20,187 nucleotides of DNA, from positions 1 to 20,187 of the forward strand of contig CAJMMX010000047.1 of the NCBI GenBank assembly GCA_905214615.1. The letters run 5' to 3'. Below, piece after piece: positions 7,475 to 14,760 of the stretch. This DNA comes from an uncultured bacterium (GTDB lineage: Bacteria; Actinomycetota; Coriobacteriia; Coriobacteriales; Coriobacteriaceae). The notes below the pieces were generated by a model. The model did not search any database and was not told the DNA's origin. It saw nothing but the letters and a program-made list of their open reading frames with translations. How positions within the stretch are numbered: position 1 is the first letter of the stretch; each line of letters opens with the position of its first letter. The position numbers and the translations under genes are program-made.

Positions 7475-7666
7475 TTACTGTTCGCGGTGCTCGGGATCGG
7501 AAACGAGCTTAGGCGCAAAGAAGGGGACGTGGCCCAGATAGGGGCAGCTGTCCGAACGCTCTTCGACGACACAGGGGACGTCATTGTAGGTAAGTGAGTC
7601 GCACAGGTGGACGATGGCCTTGGCGGCAGGGGCAACGAGTATTTTGAGCGGTGCGATAGGCGCCAT
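7475..7666 (-). CDS. Small hypothetical protein, 63 residues
   Basis: The frame encodes MAPIAPLKILVAPAAKAIVH followed by CDSLTYNDVPCVVEERSDSC and PYLGHVPFFAPKLVSDPEHR, ending EQ. It has three cysteines at about 22, 32 and 41 and no membrane helix. An AAAGGAGA lies five bases upstream of the ATG at 7666, which makes this start better than the in-frame ATG at 7681. It is convergent with the antiporter and divergent from the second LuxR regulator, sharing its promoter region, so it may be co-regulated. I do not recognise a family; the good ribosome binding site and balanced amino-acid composition argue that it is translated. Confidence 0.6.
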   Translation of the reverse strand: MAPIAPLKILVAPAAKAIVHLCDSLTYNDVPCVVEERSDSCPYLGHVPFFAPKLVSDPEHREQ

Positions 7667-7681
7667 GGCATCTCCTTTCAT

Positions 7682-7794
7682 CGGTGAGACACAGCTTGTT
7701 TATCTAAACGATACAGTACGTTTAATCGGTGAGTCTAATCTTGCGGCAAAGAATCTGTCAACATCCTCACGGCATCTAGACAGGGGAGGCGGGC
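7682..7794. promoter_or_regulatory. Divergent promoter region with operator-like palindrome
   Basis: TAAACGATACAGTACGTTTA at 7705-7724 is a 20-base inverted repeat (TAAACG and CGTTTA around eight bases), the size and symmetry expected of a LuxR/GerE dimer site. GTTTA also occurs at 7698-7702. TCGGTGAG occurs twice, at 7681 and 7726. The region lies between the small minus-strand gene and the second LuxR gene, so autoregulation is plausible. Confidence 0.5.
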
Positions 7795-8787
7795 ATGAGT
7801 TTCGCGTTCTATATCTACACCACGATTATCATGGGTGTGGCTCTGGTGACCAGTGCCGTGGCATTGGTGGTTTGGCTCATGACGCGCCGTCGCGACAGCC
7901 TGGTGGCCGCGGCGGGCTTTTTGCTCTACATGCTCGATATGTCGGTCATTTTTTTTGACGAGTACAATCGGCTCAAATACGAATACGCTGTTACCTTTAG
8001 CGAGCCGTTGCAGCACCCCTTGCTGCGCTGCGTGCTCGGTATTGCCATCTATGCCTGCGTGGTACTGTGGATGTTTGCGCGCTTGCGCAAAAGACCGACG
8101 TCGCGCATGCTCGGACTTGCTATCGTGCCGTTTTCAATCTTGCAATTGGTGCTGGTGCCTCGCAGCGGTGCTGCCGGAGAGGTGCAGCAGTATCTCTTTT
8201 GGCTCACGCGTGACCTGGGCAATGTAGGATGTCTTGCCTATGCCGCCTGGCATTACCGGCACAGGGCCACGCGTGTTGAGAAACTCGACCTCGACCGCTC
8301 AAAGCTCTTTTGGAAGGTGGCACTCGTTCTTGCGTTTTGCGTAATCGCCGAGGACACCTACATGATTTTGCTCTGCCGCCCCGACTCTCAAAACCCCGTC
8401 ATCAGCCTCTTTTTGTGGTATCTGTCCGAGCGCAATATCTCCGAAAACGTGCTGCTCGTGGTATGCGCGGTCCAACTCTTTTGCCAGTTTAGCCATATCC
8501 TGCGCGTGTATGCCCGTCATCCGCGTGCCGATGAGGACGTGGCGGCCGAGAGCGCACGCTCTGGGGACGATCTAGCATCACGCGTTGTGATCTATGCCGA
8601 TGCCCATAAGCTGTCGCGGCGCGAGCAGGAGGTGCTCACGCTGGTGCTGAAGGGCAACGACGCCCAAAACATCGCCAGCGAGTTGGTCATCAGCCCTGGC
8701 ACTGTCAAGGCGCACTTGCATCGCATCTACGTTAAAAGCGGTGTCTCCAACCGAGATGACCTCATAGATGCCTTTTGGCGTTCCTAG
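7795..8787 (+). CDS. Membrane-embedded LuxR-family transcriptional regulator (second copy)
   Basis: A 330-residue protein built like the product of 55-1020: about seven hydrophobic helices in residues 1-240, a charged linker (ARHPRADEDVAAESARSGDD), then a LuxR-type HTH at about 273-328 with LSRREQEVLTLVLKG and PGTVKAHLHRIYVK. The motifs AED in helix 6 and WYLSERNISEN before helix 7 match the first regulator, so these may be structural or ligand-binding features of the family. The start at 7795 follows GGGGAGGCGGGC. The downstream amidohydrolase and MATE genes are the likely target (inference from position), with the second antiporter as an alternative. Confidence 0.9.
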   Translation: MSFAFYIYTTIIMGVALVTSAVALVVWLMTRRRDSLVAAAGFLLYMLDMSVIFFDEYNRLKYEYAVTFSEPLQHPLLRCVLGIAIYACVVLWMFARLRKRPTSRMLGLAIVPFSILQLVLVPRSGAAGEVQQYLFWLTRDLGNVGCLAYAAWHYRHRATRVEKLDLDRSKLFWKVALVLAFCVIAEDTYMILLCRPDSQNPVISLFLWYLSERNISENVLLVVCAVQLFCQFSHILRVYARHPRADEDVAAESARSGDDLASRVVIYADAHKLSRREQEVLTLVLKGNDAQNIASELVISPGTVKAHLHRIYVKSGVSNRDDLIDAFWRS

Positions 8788-9100
8788 CCCTATTTTTCCT
8801 TGAATGCGAGCCTTGCCGATAAGGCGGGCGCCGTTGGGCGTAATGAAGCGGCATTAATCTCAGACAATAAACCCGCAGGTAAAAAGTGTAAACCGGCTTA
8901 AACTGACCGTTTGCGGCCCCTGACCTTGGCATGGGTTTGCCCCTGTGTATCAATGGATATAGCGCGAAGCCGCGGACGTGAGACAGACATCTGAGTACGG
9001 CTTACAGGCACGCGCCGATGCGGGAGTGCTTTGCTCCCGACCGAAAGCCAGCGCGGGCGGTGTACCCGCGTTACATCCTAAAACGTCTGAGGAGGCTCAC
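8788..9100 (+). promoter_or_regulatory. Promoter and leader of the amidohydrolase-MATE unit
   Basis: ATAAACCCGCAGGTA at 8867-8881 is an exact inverse copy of 1179-1193 near ptcA. TAAAC occurs at 8868, 8889 and 8899, spaced 21 and 10 bases, about two turns and one turn of DNA. A weak promoter TTGGCA (8926-8931), 16 bases, TATCAA (8948-8953) lies downstream. The leader then holds two hairpins: CGGGAG/CTCCCG around 9019-9038 and GCGGG/CCCGC around 9056-9070. These precede GAGGAGG at the gene start. No known riboswitch is recognised. Confidence 0.45.
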
Positions 9101-10729
9101 ATGGAGAAGGCTGATGTAGTAATCAAGAGCAATGCCGTTTTTACCGGCGATGGGATCGAACCGTTTAAGGGCGGCGTTGCCGTGCGTGGCGATAAGATCG
9201 TTGCCTGCGGTGACGATGCCCACTTGGCGCCGTTTATCGGCCCCGATACTGAGGTGCGCGACTTTGGCGACCAGCTCGTTATGCCTGGCCTGATTGACTC
9301 GCACACGCATTTTGCTCAGGGTGCGTTTATGACCGACCCCGATTTTGCCGTCAACCTTATCGATTGCACCAGTTTTGAGATGGCGATGGAGCGTGTTGTA
9401 GCGTTTGCGAACGCCCATCCCGATAATGAGTGGATTCTGGGCTGCCAAATCATTCAGTTCCAGTGGGATATCCCCGAGATGCCCACGGCCGCGATGATCG
9501 ATGAATACATCTCCGACCGCCCGGTCTTCCTGCAGCAGGTTGACCTGCATACCTTTAGCGCCAATACCTGTGCCATCAACAAGGTGGGAGTGACTTCGCA
9601 GACGCCCGATCCCGCAGGCGGCAAGATCCTTAAGGATGCCGACGGCAACCTGACGGGCGTGTTTTCCAACAATGCCGGCTCCTTCTTTATGGATGAGGTC
9701 TACGACCCCGCGATGGACGTTGCGGAAGCTTCGTTTACCAAGACGGCAAAGCGCGCTAACAGCTTTGGCATCACCACTGTCGGCATGGTCAATCCTACGT
9801 TTGTGAGCATGGAAAACCCGTATGCAGTGCTTGCGGATCTTAATGCCAAGGACGAATTGCCGCTGCGCGTCTTTTTGTACACCGATCTGTTTGAGAACGA
9901 GAGCATGACGCTCGATCAAATCAAGGCCAAGTACAACTTCCCTGGCACGCAGGTCGAGTGGCACGGCTTTAAGCAGTTTCTTGATGGCGTGTGCTCCGAC
10001 CACACCGCTTGGATGCTTGAACCCTATTCCAACGCGCCCGATACCTGCGGTGAGCCCGCGGAGGATCCAGAGCGCATCCGTGCCGCCATTGTCAGGGCGC
10101 AGGAATGGGGCGTTGACACGCGCGTCCATACGATCGGCGATCGCTCGGTGCGTTTTGTGCTCGATTGCTTTGAGGAGGGCGAGCGCTTGCATGGTAAGCG
10201 GGGTTGCCGCCACTCCATGGAGCACAACGAGACGGTTCAGCCCGAGGATCTGCCGCGCTACGCAGAGCTTGGTATATGCCCCGGCATGCAACCGTGGCAC
10301 ATGCTGCTCGATATGGCTGACCTTGCCAAGGACGATGCCGTGGGCCCCGAGCGTGCAGCGCTTTCGTGGCCCCTGCACAGCCTGCTTGCCAGCGGTGCCG
10401 TGGTGCACTTGGGCAGCGACTTCCCCGTTGTGGGCTTGGAGCCCATGGAGGAGGTGTACGGCGCAGCCTTCCGCATGCTCGAGGACGGTTCCAACCCAGA
10501 AGGGTGGTTCCCGCAGGAGCGCATCACCATGGCCGAGGCCTTGCGCGCCTACACCTACGGCAGCGCCTACGCCATGCATGCCGAGGATCGCATCGGTACG
10601 CTCGCATGCGGCAAACAGGCTGATATCTGTGTGCTCGACCGCAACCTCTTTGACTGCGAACCGGCTGAGGTTCTCGAGGCCACGGCGTCTCTCACGATGA
10701 TTGCCGGCAAGGTGGTCTACGAGGCCTAG
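9101..10729 (+). CDS. YtcJ-like metal-dependent amidohydrolase
   Basis: A 542-residue protein of the amidohydrolase_3 group: an N-terminal composite beta-sandwich strand set, then a TIM barrel. Visible metal-site features are HTH at 68-70 in GLIDSHTH, a candidate bridging lysine in HGFKQFLDGV, histidine in RVHTIGD, histidine in SMEHNE, and aspartate in HLGSDFP. These suggest a working hydrolase of a C-N bond in an amide or cyclic amide; the true substrate is unknown. There is no signal peptide, so it acts in the cytosol. The start at 9101 follows GAGGAGG; the open frame reaches back to 8978 through a hairpin-rich leader that is not protein-like. The next gene is a MATE pump, about 100 bases away, which suggests uptake-modification-export or detoxification of one compound. 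Confidence 0.88.
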   Translation: MEKADVVIKSNAVFTGDGIEPFKGGVAVRGDKIVACGDDAHLAPFIGPDTEVRDFGDQLVMPGLIDSHTHFAQGAFMTDPDFAVNLIDCTSFEMAMERVVAFANAHPDNEWILGCQIIQFQWDIPEMPTAAMIDEYISDRPVFLQQVDLHTFSANTCAINKVGVTSQTPDPAGGKILKDADGNLTGVFSNNAGSFFMDEVYDPAMDVAEASFTKTAKRANSFGITTVGMVNPTFVSMENPYAVLADLNAKDELPLRVFLYTDLFENESMTLDQIKAKYNFPGTQVEWHGFKQFLDGVCSDHTAWMLEPYSNAPDTCGEPAEDPERIRAAIVRAQEWGVDTRVHTIGDRSVRFVLDCFEEGERLHGKRGCRHSMEHNETVQPEDLPRYAELGICPGMQPWHMLLDMADLAKDDAVGPERAALSWPLHSLLASGAVVHLGSDFPVVGLEPMEEVYGAAFRMLEDGSNPEGWFPQERITMAEALRAYTYGSAYAMHAEDRIGTLACGKQADICVLDRNLFDCEPAEVLEATASLTMIAGKVVYEA

Positions 10730-10731
10730 CG

Positions 10732-10764
10732 GGGCTGCTGCATCGCCGGGCGGTGCCACAGCCC
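10732..10764 (+). other. Intercistronic hairpin after the amidohydrolase gene
   Basis: GGGCTG (10732-10737) and CAGCCC (10759-10764) pair around an inner stem made of GCATCGCC and GGTGC. It has no T-run, so it is more likely a 3'-end-stabilising or partial-termination element than a full terminator. Confidence 0.45.
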
Positions 10765-10776
10765 GTGCGTGCCGCC

Positions 10777-10804
10777 CATCCATCCATTCATTCATCCATT
10801 CATC
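10777..10804 (+). repeat. Tetranucleotide tandem repeat, seven CATY units
   Basis: Seven successive tetramers read CATC CATC CATT CATT CATC CATT CATC. The tract lies 26 bases before the MATE start codon and between the intercistronic hairpin and the ribosome binding site, so slippage would change spacing but not a reading frame. Confidence 0.85.
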
Positions 10805-10829
10805 AATCTCTCATGGAAAGGGGAGAACA

Positions 10830-12206
10830 ATGGCAGAAGAAGCAACCGCCGCTGTTGAGGAGGAGCGTGAGCTTGCCTCGCAGCCGATTCCCGGCCTGGT
10901 GCGCAAGTACACCATCATCACCGGCCAGGGTATGCTCGCCCAGATTATCATGGTGGTCCTTGAGGGCCTCGTGATGGGTTGGGGCCTGGGCGCACACGGC
11001 CTGGCCTGTGTCTCGATCATCATGTCGGTCGAGTACATTAACCTGGCCTTTGGCAACCTGTTTGGCACCGGCGTGCCCGCCGTGGTGGGCAACCTTTTGG
11101 GTGCCGGCGACATTAAGGGCGCCAGCAAGGCGTTTAGCCAGGGTTTTTGGCTTACCACGATTGTGAGTGTGCTGCTCGCTGTGGTGATGGCTGTGTTTAC
11201 CGAGCCCATCTGCGCATTCTTCGGCGCCACGCCCGACATCATGGCCGATACCGTTGCCGGCGTGCGCACCTTCTCCGTGCTGCTACCGCTCACGGTCATT
11301 GGTCAGATGGTCACCGCCGTCATGCGTGTGGACGAGAAGGTTCAGATCCAGGCCAACCTCATGACCGTGTCTGCCATCGTCGCTATCTGCTGGCTTGCGC
11401 TTTCCACGTTTGTGCTCAAGCTTGGCGTTATGGGAGCTGGCGTGTACTACGGTCTTTCCATCGGTATCTGGGCCATCGGTATCTTCTGGTTCATCGGCGG
11501 TAAGAAGTCGCAGCTCCAGATCAGCGCCGCCGACCTCAAACTCGACATGGCCATCTGCGGCCAGATCATCAAGATTGGTTTCCCGTTCTTTTTGGTGCAA
11601 GCTGCCACGTTCATCTTCAACACCGTTGCCAACTCGTTGCTTGGCCAGCTCGGCGGCGACATGGGTTCGCTCTACATCGCGGCCTTTGGTGTGATCAACG
11701 GCTACATCCTCTACATTACCATGATGGTCGCCCAGTGCTTCTCGTACGGCCTGCAGCCCATTGCCGCCTTCAACGCCGGCGCCAAGGCGTGGGCGCGCCT
11801 CAAGGAAACACTCTCCTGCACGCTTAAGTACCAGGTCGTGACGCTTGCTGCGGTGTCTGCTGTGCTATGGGTGGCCGCAACGCCGGTCTGCGCCTTTTTT
11901 GCTGGTAGCGACCCGGCGCTCGTCGAGGTTGCCGCCAACGCCACGCGCATCGTTATCCTGGCCGTGGCTCTGGGCTATCTTGCCATGACCATGTCGATGT
12001 ACTTCCAGGCGGTTGAGAAGGTGGGTATCGCCACGTTCACCGGTCTGCTCCGCTACGTGATCTGCTCCGTGCCGCTTATGTACCTGCTTGGCAACATGAT
12101 GGGCGTTCAGGGTGTCTGGTTTGCCTTGGTGGCGGCTGACGCCATCACTGGTCTTATCTCCATCGCCCTCGCCGTCCGCGAATCCAAGCGACTTGCCACG
12201 CTCTAG
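10830..12206 (+). CDS. MATE-family multidrug/metabolite efflux transporter
   Basis: A 458-residue membrane protein with about twelve helices in two similar halves, typical for the MATE family in length and layout. It has the conserved early segment FGNLFGTGVPAVVGNLLGAG, the polar GQMVTAVMRVDEKVQIQANL region at the end of helix 5-6, and the second-half counterpart CFSYGLQPIAAFNAGAK. It most likely exports a cation or drug-like compound in exchange for sodium or protons. The start at 10830 follows AAAGGGGAG; an upstream in-frame start at 10701 would include the tetranucleotide tract and the end of the previous gene and was rejected. The N-terminal 25 residues are acidic. It follows the amidohydrolase in the same direction, so co-transcription is likely, and a perfect hairpin follows at 12256-12292. 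Confidence 0.9.
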   Translation: MAEEATAAVEEERELASQPIPGLVRKYTIITGQGMLAQIIMVVLEGLVMGWGLGAHGLACVSIIMSVEYINLAFGNLFGTGVPAVVGNLLGAGDIKGASKAFSQGFWLTTIVSVLLAVVMAVFTEPICAFFGATPDIMADTVAGVRTFSVLLPLTVIGQMVTAVMRVDEKVQIQANLMTVSAIVAICWLALSTFVLKLGVMGAGVYYGLSIGIWAIGIFWFIGGKKSQLQISAADLKLDMAICGQIIKIGFPFFLVQAATFIFNTVANSLLGQLGGDMGSLYIAAFGVINGYILYITMMVAQCFSYGLQPIAAFNAGAKAWARLKETLSCTLKYQVVTLAAVSAVLWVAATPVCAFFAGSDPALVEVAANATRIVILAVALGYLAMTMSMYFQAVEKVGIATFTGLLRYVICSVPLMYLLGNMMGVQGVWFALVAADAITGLISIALAVRESKRLATL

Positions 12207-12255
12207 ACTCGGACACGGCCGGCCCGCGATAGTCGAATAAGTCAACTCGCCTGCA

Positions 12256-12292
12256 AGCCACCACAATGGGGACAGTTCCCATTGTGGTGGCT
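12256..12292. terminator. Perfect 15-pair palindrome after the MATE gene
   Basis: AGCCACCACAATGGG (12256-12270) is followed by a seven-base loop and its exact reverse complement (12278-12292), then ATTGTTATTT. The stem is strong but the T-run is interrupted, so it may be a terminator or one of the GGGACAGT-core palindromes scattered in these genomes. Confidence 0.7.
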
Positions 12293-12346
12293 ATTGTTAT
12301 TTAGGGTCTGAGATTTCGGCTCTATAAATAACGTTTTTGAACTGGG

Positions 12347-12440
12347 CTACTATAAGATTGTGGAAAACACTACTACAAGATTATGGAAAACGCTACTGCA
12401 AGATTATGGCAAATGATACTATACGATTATGGTAACAGCG
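12347..12440 (+). repeat. Four tandem 23-24 base repeats upstream of the DUF4143 ATPase gene
   Basis: The units are 12347-12369, 12370-12392, 12393-12416 and 12417-12440, with consensus CTACTAYAAGATTATGGAAA. The last unit ends 17 bases before the start codon at 12458. Each unit carries a TACTAT/TATAAG-like core. The arrangement fits repeated operator half-sites around the promoter. Confidence 0.85.
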
Positions 12441-12457
12441 TTATAAGGGGCGTTGAT

Positions 12458-13627
12458 ATGGCCGAGTACATTAACAGGGATTTGCATGAGTTGCTCATTC
12501 GCATGGCGGGTTGGTTTCCTGTTGTGTCGTTGACGGGGCCTAGGCAGAGCGGTAAGTCTACGCTGGTTAGGCATGCCTTTCCCGACTATTCCTATGTCAC
12601 GCTTGAGGACCCCCAAACGAGGCGCGCGGCCTTGGAGGATCCGGTGAGTTTTATCCGCAACCGAAAGGGCGGACTCATCATCGATGAGGCGCAATACGCC
12701 CCGGATTTGTTCTCGATGATCCAGGTTGTTTCGGATGAGCGGGGAGACGCCGGTCAATACATCCTTACGGGATCGCAAAACTTTTTGATGATGAAAAGCA
12801 TCGGCCAGTCTCTTGCCGGGCGAGTCGGGATCTTAAAATTGCTGCCATTTTCGTTTCGAGAAGCGGAGAGGGGCCAGCAGGGGCAGTTGGAAGTGGATTT
12901 GTTTGCGCTCGAAGGGGGATACCCTCGCCTGCGTTCCGCCGGAATGCCGTCCTCGGTTTATTTCCCCAGCTATATTGATACCTATGTTGAGCGCGATGTT
13001 GTGGGCTTGCTTGACGTGCGCAATAAAGCGGAGTTTCATAAGTTTCTGTCCATAATTGCCCAGAGCGCCGGTGCTCTCATTAATATATCTTCGCTTTCTC
13101 GAGATACGGGTGTGAACGTATCGACCATTAAAAGCTGGTTGTCTATTCTGGAGCAGAGCTACCTGACGTTTTCACTGCAGCCCTATTATGCAAATGCCAG
13201 GAAACGTTTGACTAAAACGCCCAAGCTTTATTTTTACGACACGGGGCTGCTCTGCTACTTGCTCAAAATTGGATCACTGGAGCAACTTTTGGAGAGCCCT
13301 TATCTGGGGGCAGTTTTCGAAAACCTCATCGTTTCCGAAACGGCGAAGAGCCATCTCAACGTGGGCGAGAATCCCGAGTTGTATTTCTATAGGGACGACG
13401 GCAAGCGAGAAATCGATTTGCTCGACTGCACAAACTCAGGGAGTCCCAAGGCTATCGAAATAAAATCATCCAGAACGTATCACGATAAGTACGCCCGCCA
13501 TTTACAGGCTGTATGCGATGAGATCGACATTGCAAAAGATGCGCGCTATGTTGTGGCCCGCGTGGATTCAACGTATGAGTCGAAAGACTGTAGCGTGGTC
13601 TCGGCGCGTGATTGGCTTTTGCGATAA
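12458..13627 (+). CDS. AAA ATPase with DUF4143 C-terminal domain
   Basis: A 389-residue protein with the AAA_14/DUF4143 architecture. Walker A is GPRQSGKST at 27-35, Walker B is GGLIIDEAQ near 71-79, and YILTGSQN near 106-113 fits the sensor-1 strand. The C-terminal DUF4143 half contains a PD-(D/E)XK-like signature, EIDLLDC...AIEIKSS, near 329-350. The true role of this family is not established. Start choice: AAGGGG at 12445-12450 precedes ATG 12458; the frame is open back to 12383 but there it only translates the tandem repeats. It has AT-richer sequence and less biased codons than its neighbours, which hints at horizontal acquisition. It stands alone between a palindrome and a perfect terminator. 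Confidence 0.9.
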   Translation: MAEYINRDLHELLIRMAGWFPVVSLTGPRQSGKSTLVRHAFPDYSYVTLEDPQTRRAALEDPVSFIRNRKGGLIIDEAQYAPDLFSMIQVVSDERGDAGQYILTGSQNFLMMKSIGQSLAGRVGILKLLPFSFREAERGQQGQLEVDLFALEGGYPRLRSAGMPSSVYFPSYIDTYVERDVVGLLDVRNKAEFHKFLSIIAQSAGALINISSLSRDTGVNVSTIKSWLSILEQSYLTFSLQPYYANARKRLTKTPKLYFYDTGLLCYLLKIGSLEQLLESPYLGAVFENLIVSETAKSHLNVGENPELYFYRDDGKREIDLLDCTNSGSPKAIEIKSSRTYHDKYARHLQAVCDEIDIAKDARYVVARVDSTYESKDCSVVSARDWLLR

Positions 13628-13645
13628 CAAGTTCGGCGTATTAAC

Positions 13646-13688
13646 AACCGCCGCGAAGAGGATCGGACCCCTTTCGCGGCGGTTTTTT
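13646..13688 (+). terminator. Rho-independent terminator of the DUF4143 gene
   Basis: AACCGCCGCGAA (13646-13657) and TTCGCGGCGGTT (13673-13684) form a perfect 12-pair stem followed by further T residues to 13688. Confidence 0.93.
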
Positions 13689-13712
13689 GCCGATCCGGTG
13701 CGCCTCAGATGC

Positions 13713-13831
13713 AAGTGAGTAGACTTTTTTGGACTTGTCGAGCACACCGCGCCAAACGCTCAATAAAACCGCAGGTCAGCGCTGTGGCGATTCGGGGTGT
13801 GCTCGGCCTCCTGCAAAAAGTCTACTCACTT
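13713..13831. repeat. 119-base palindromic MITE-like element
   Basis: AAGTGAGTAGACTTTTT (13713-13729) has an exact reverse complement at 13815-13831. Inside, CGAGCACACC (13739-13748) pairs exactly with GGTGTGCTCG (13796-13805), and CGCCA with TGGCG pair further in. The whole segment can form one long interrupted hairpin and holds no gene. Confidence 0.75.
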
Positions 13832-13849
13832 GGTTTTGGCTGCTAGAAG

Positions 13850-13884
13850 ACCGCCGTGAGGGAAGGCAACTTCCTCGCGGCGGT
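13850..13884. other. Hairpin ACCGCCG/CGGCGGT
   Basis: ACCGCCG (13850-13856) pairs with CGGCGGT (13878-13884), and GAGGGAAG/CTTCCTC extend the stem inside. The outer arms repeat the arm sequence of the terminator at 13646-13688, as if the 119-base element separated two related hairpins. Confidence 0.55.
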
Positions 13885-13891
13885 TGGCGTT

Positions 13892-13935
13892 CGCCCAGAT
13901 AAAACCTGCCAAAATAAACCTGTCTCTTTTTGGCA
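13892..13935 (-). repeat. Dispersed gene-end repeat, copy D
   Basis: On the minus strand it reads TGCCAAA, then the GACAGGTTTA core, then TTTGGCAGGTTTTATCTGGG. It lies 67 bases beyond the stop of the GNAT gene in the orientation of that gene, and TGCCAAA/TTTGGCA can form a terminator-like stem with TTTTAT behind it. Confidence 0.75.
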
Positions 13936-14001
13936 TGTCCCTTTTGGCGTGGCTGATTGCTTTGGGCTGTCTTGGAGAAAGCCCGTGAGGCGGCACACAG
14001 G

Positions 14002-14652
14002 CTAATCCTGCGTGTCGCCTCCGTACATGTAGACGATAAAGCCGTCGCCGGTGTCTTGGCTGTGATCCTCCAGGATGCGTTTCATGTTGAGGCGCTCGTA
14101 GAACTGCCAGTCAGAGTTGCAGTCGCTCATCAGGAAGAACTTGGTGCACCCGGCTTTGGCGAGTTCGGCGCGCGCAAGGTCGATGAGCTCGCGGCCGAGT
14201 CCCTTGCCCTGCCACTCGGGCACAATGATGATCAGGTTGAGCTGGCCCTGGGCATACTCGTTGCCCGTGGCGGCAAAGCGATCGGCCGTGGCCTTTTCGC
14301 GACTGTCGCCAAAGAGCGAGCCCTCGAGTTTGGCATCGGCGGTCTTTGCCATCTCGGTTGCCTGGGCGAATAGCTCGTCGTAGCAAGGCTTCCACGTCGG
14401 GTTTTTGCGTGGTTTGCCGTCTTCGAAGGTGCCGATGCAGCAGGCGGCGATGATGCGGCCTTCAGCTTCGGCAACGAGCGCGATAGGGGAGCGCTGCAGC
14501 TGCATGGCAATGTTGAAGCGCGCGCAGAAATCGGCAGCTTCGACGTCGCCGCGGTTGCGTAGCGTGTTGCACCACAGCCGGTTGTAGATGGCGGCGATAC
14601 CATCCAGGTCGTCGAGCGTGGCGGCGCGCAGGGTTACGTTGTCAAGGCTCAT
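14002..14652 (-). CDS. GNAT-family N-acetyltransferase
   Basis: A 216-residue protein with the GNAT fold. The acetyl-CoA pyrophosphate loop is visible as VPEWQGKGLGRELIDLA in the second half, matching the Q/R-x-x-G-x-G/A motif, followed by the usual FFLMSDCNSDWQFYERLNMKRI strand-helix end. The first residues (VTLRAATLDDLDGIAAIYNRLW) also match the GNAT start. The substrate cannot be told from sequence. The start at 14652 follows AAGGAG by five bases; a TTG at 14667 is in frame but lies before that site. The gene stands alone on the minus strand between repeat clusters. Confidence 0.88.
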   Translation of the reverse strand: MSLDNVTLRAATLDDLDGIAAIYNRLWCNTLRNRGDVEAADFCARFNIAMQLQRSPIALVAEAEGRIIAACCIGTFEDGKPRKNPTWKPCYDELFAQATEMAKTADAKLEGSLFGDSREKATADRFAATGNEYAQGQLNLIIIVPEWQGKGLGRELIDLARAELAKAGCTKFFLMSDCNSDWQFYERLNMKRILEDHSQDTGDGFIVYMYGGDTQD

Positions 14653-14734
14653 GGAGGCTCCTTCCAAGTTGGGTCAGGCCATCTATGAGTGTGGCATGGC
14701 CGCAGGGCCGCCGCATCAACCATTCGGTAGACGA

Positions 14735-14752
14735 CCCCCGATTCCACGGGGG
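14735..14752. other. CCCCCG/CGGGGG hairpin
   Basis: CCCCCG (14735-14740) and CGGGGG (14747-14752) pair perfectly around ATTCCA. The 383 bases between the GNAT start and the DAHP synthase stop contain this hairpin and the two repeats listed next, and no gene. Confidence 0.5.
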
Positions 14753-14760
14753 CGGAGAGA

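Noticed and set aside
9000..9100. Riboswitch in the amidohydrolase leader
   Set aside because: Two short GC hairpins are visible but no conserved core of a riboswitch class that I know.
9071..10795. 574-residue minus-strand frame opposite the amidohydrolase
   Set aside because: It is a shadow of a gene with complete metal-site motifs and has no domain or ribosome binding site of its own.
12347..12440. CRISPR array
   Set aside because: The four repeats are directly adjacent with no unique spacers, imperfect, and there are no cas genes.
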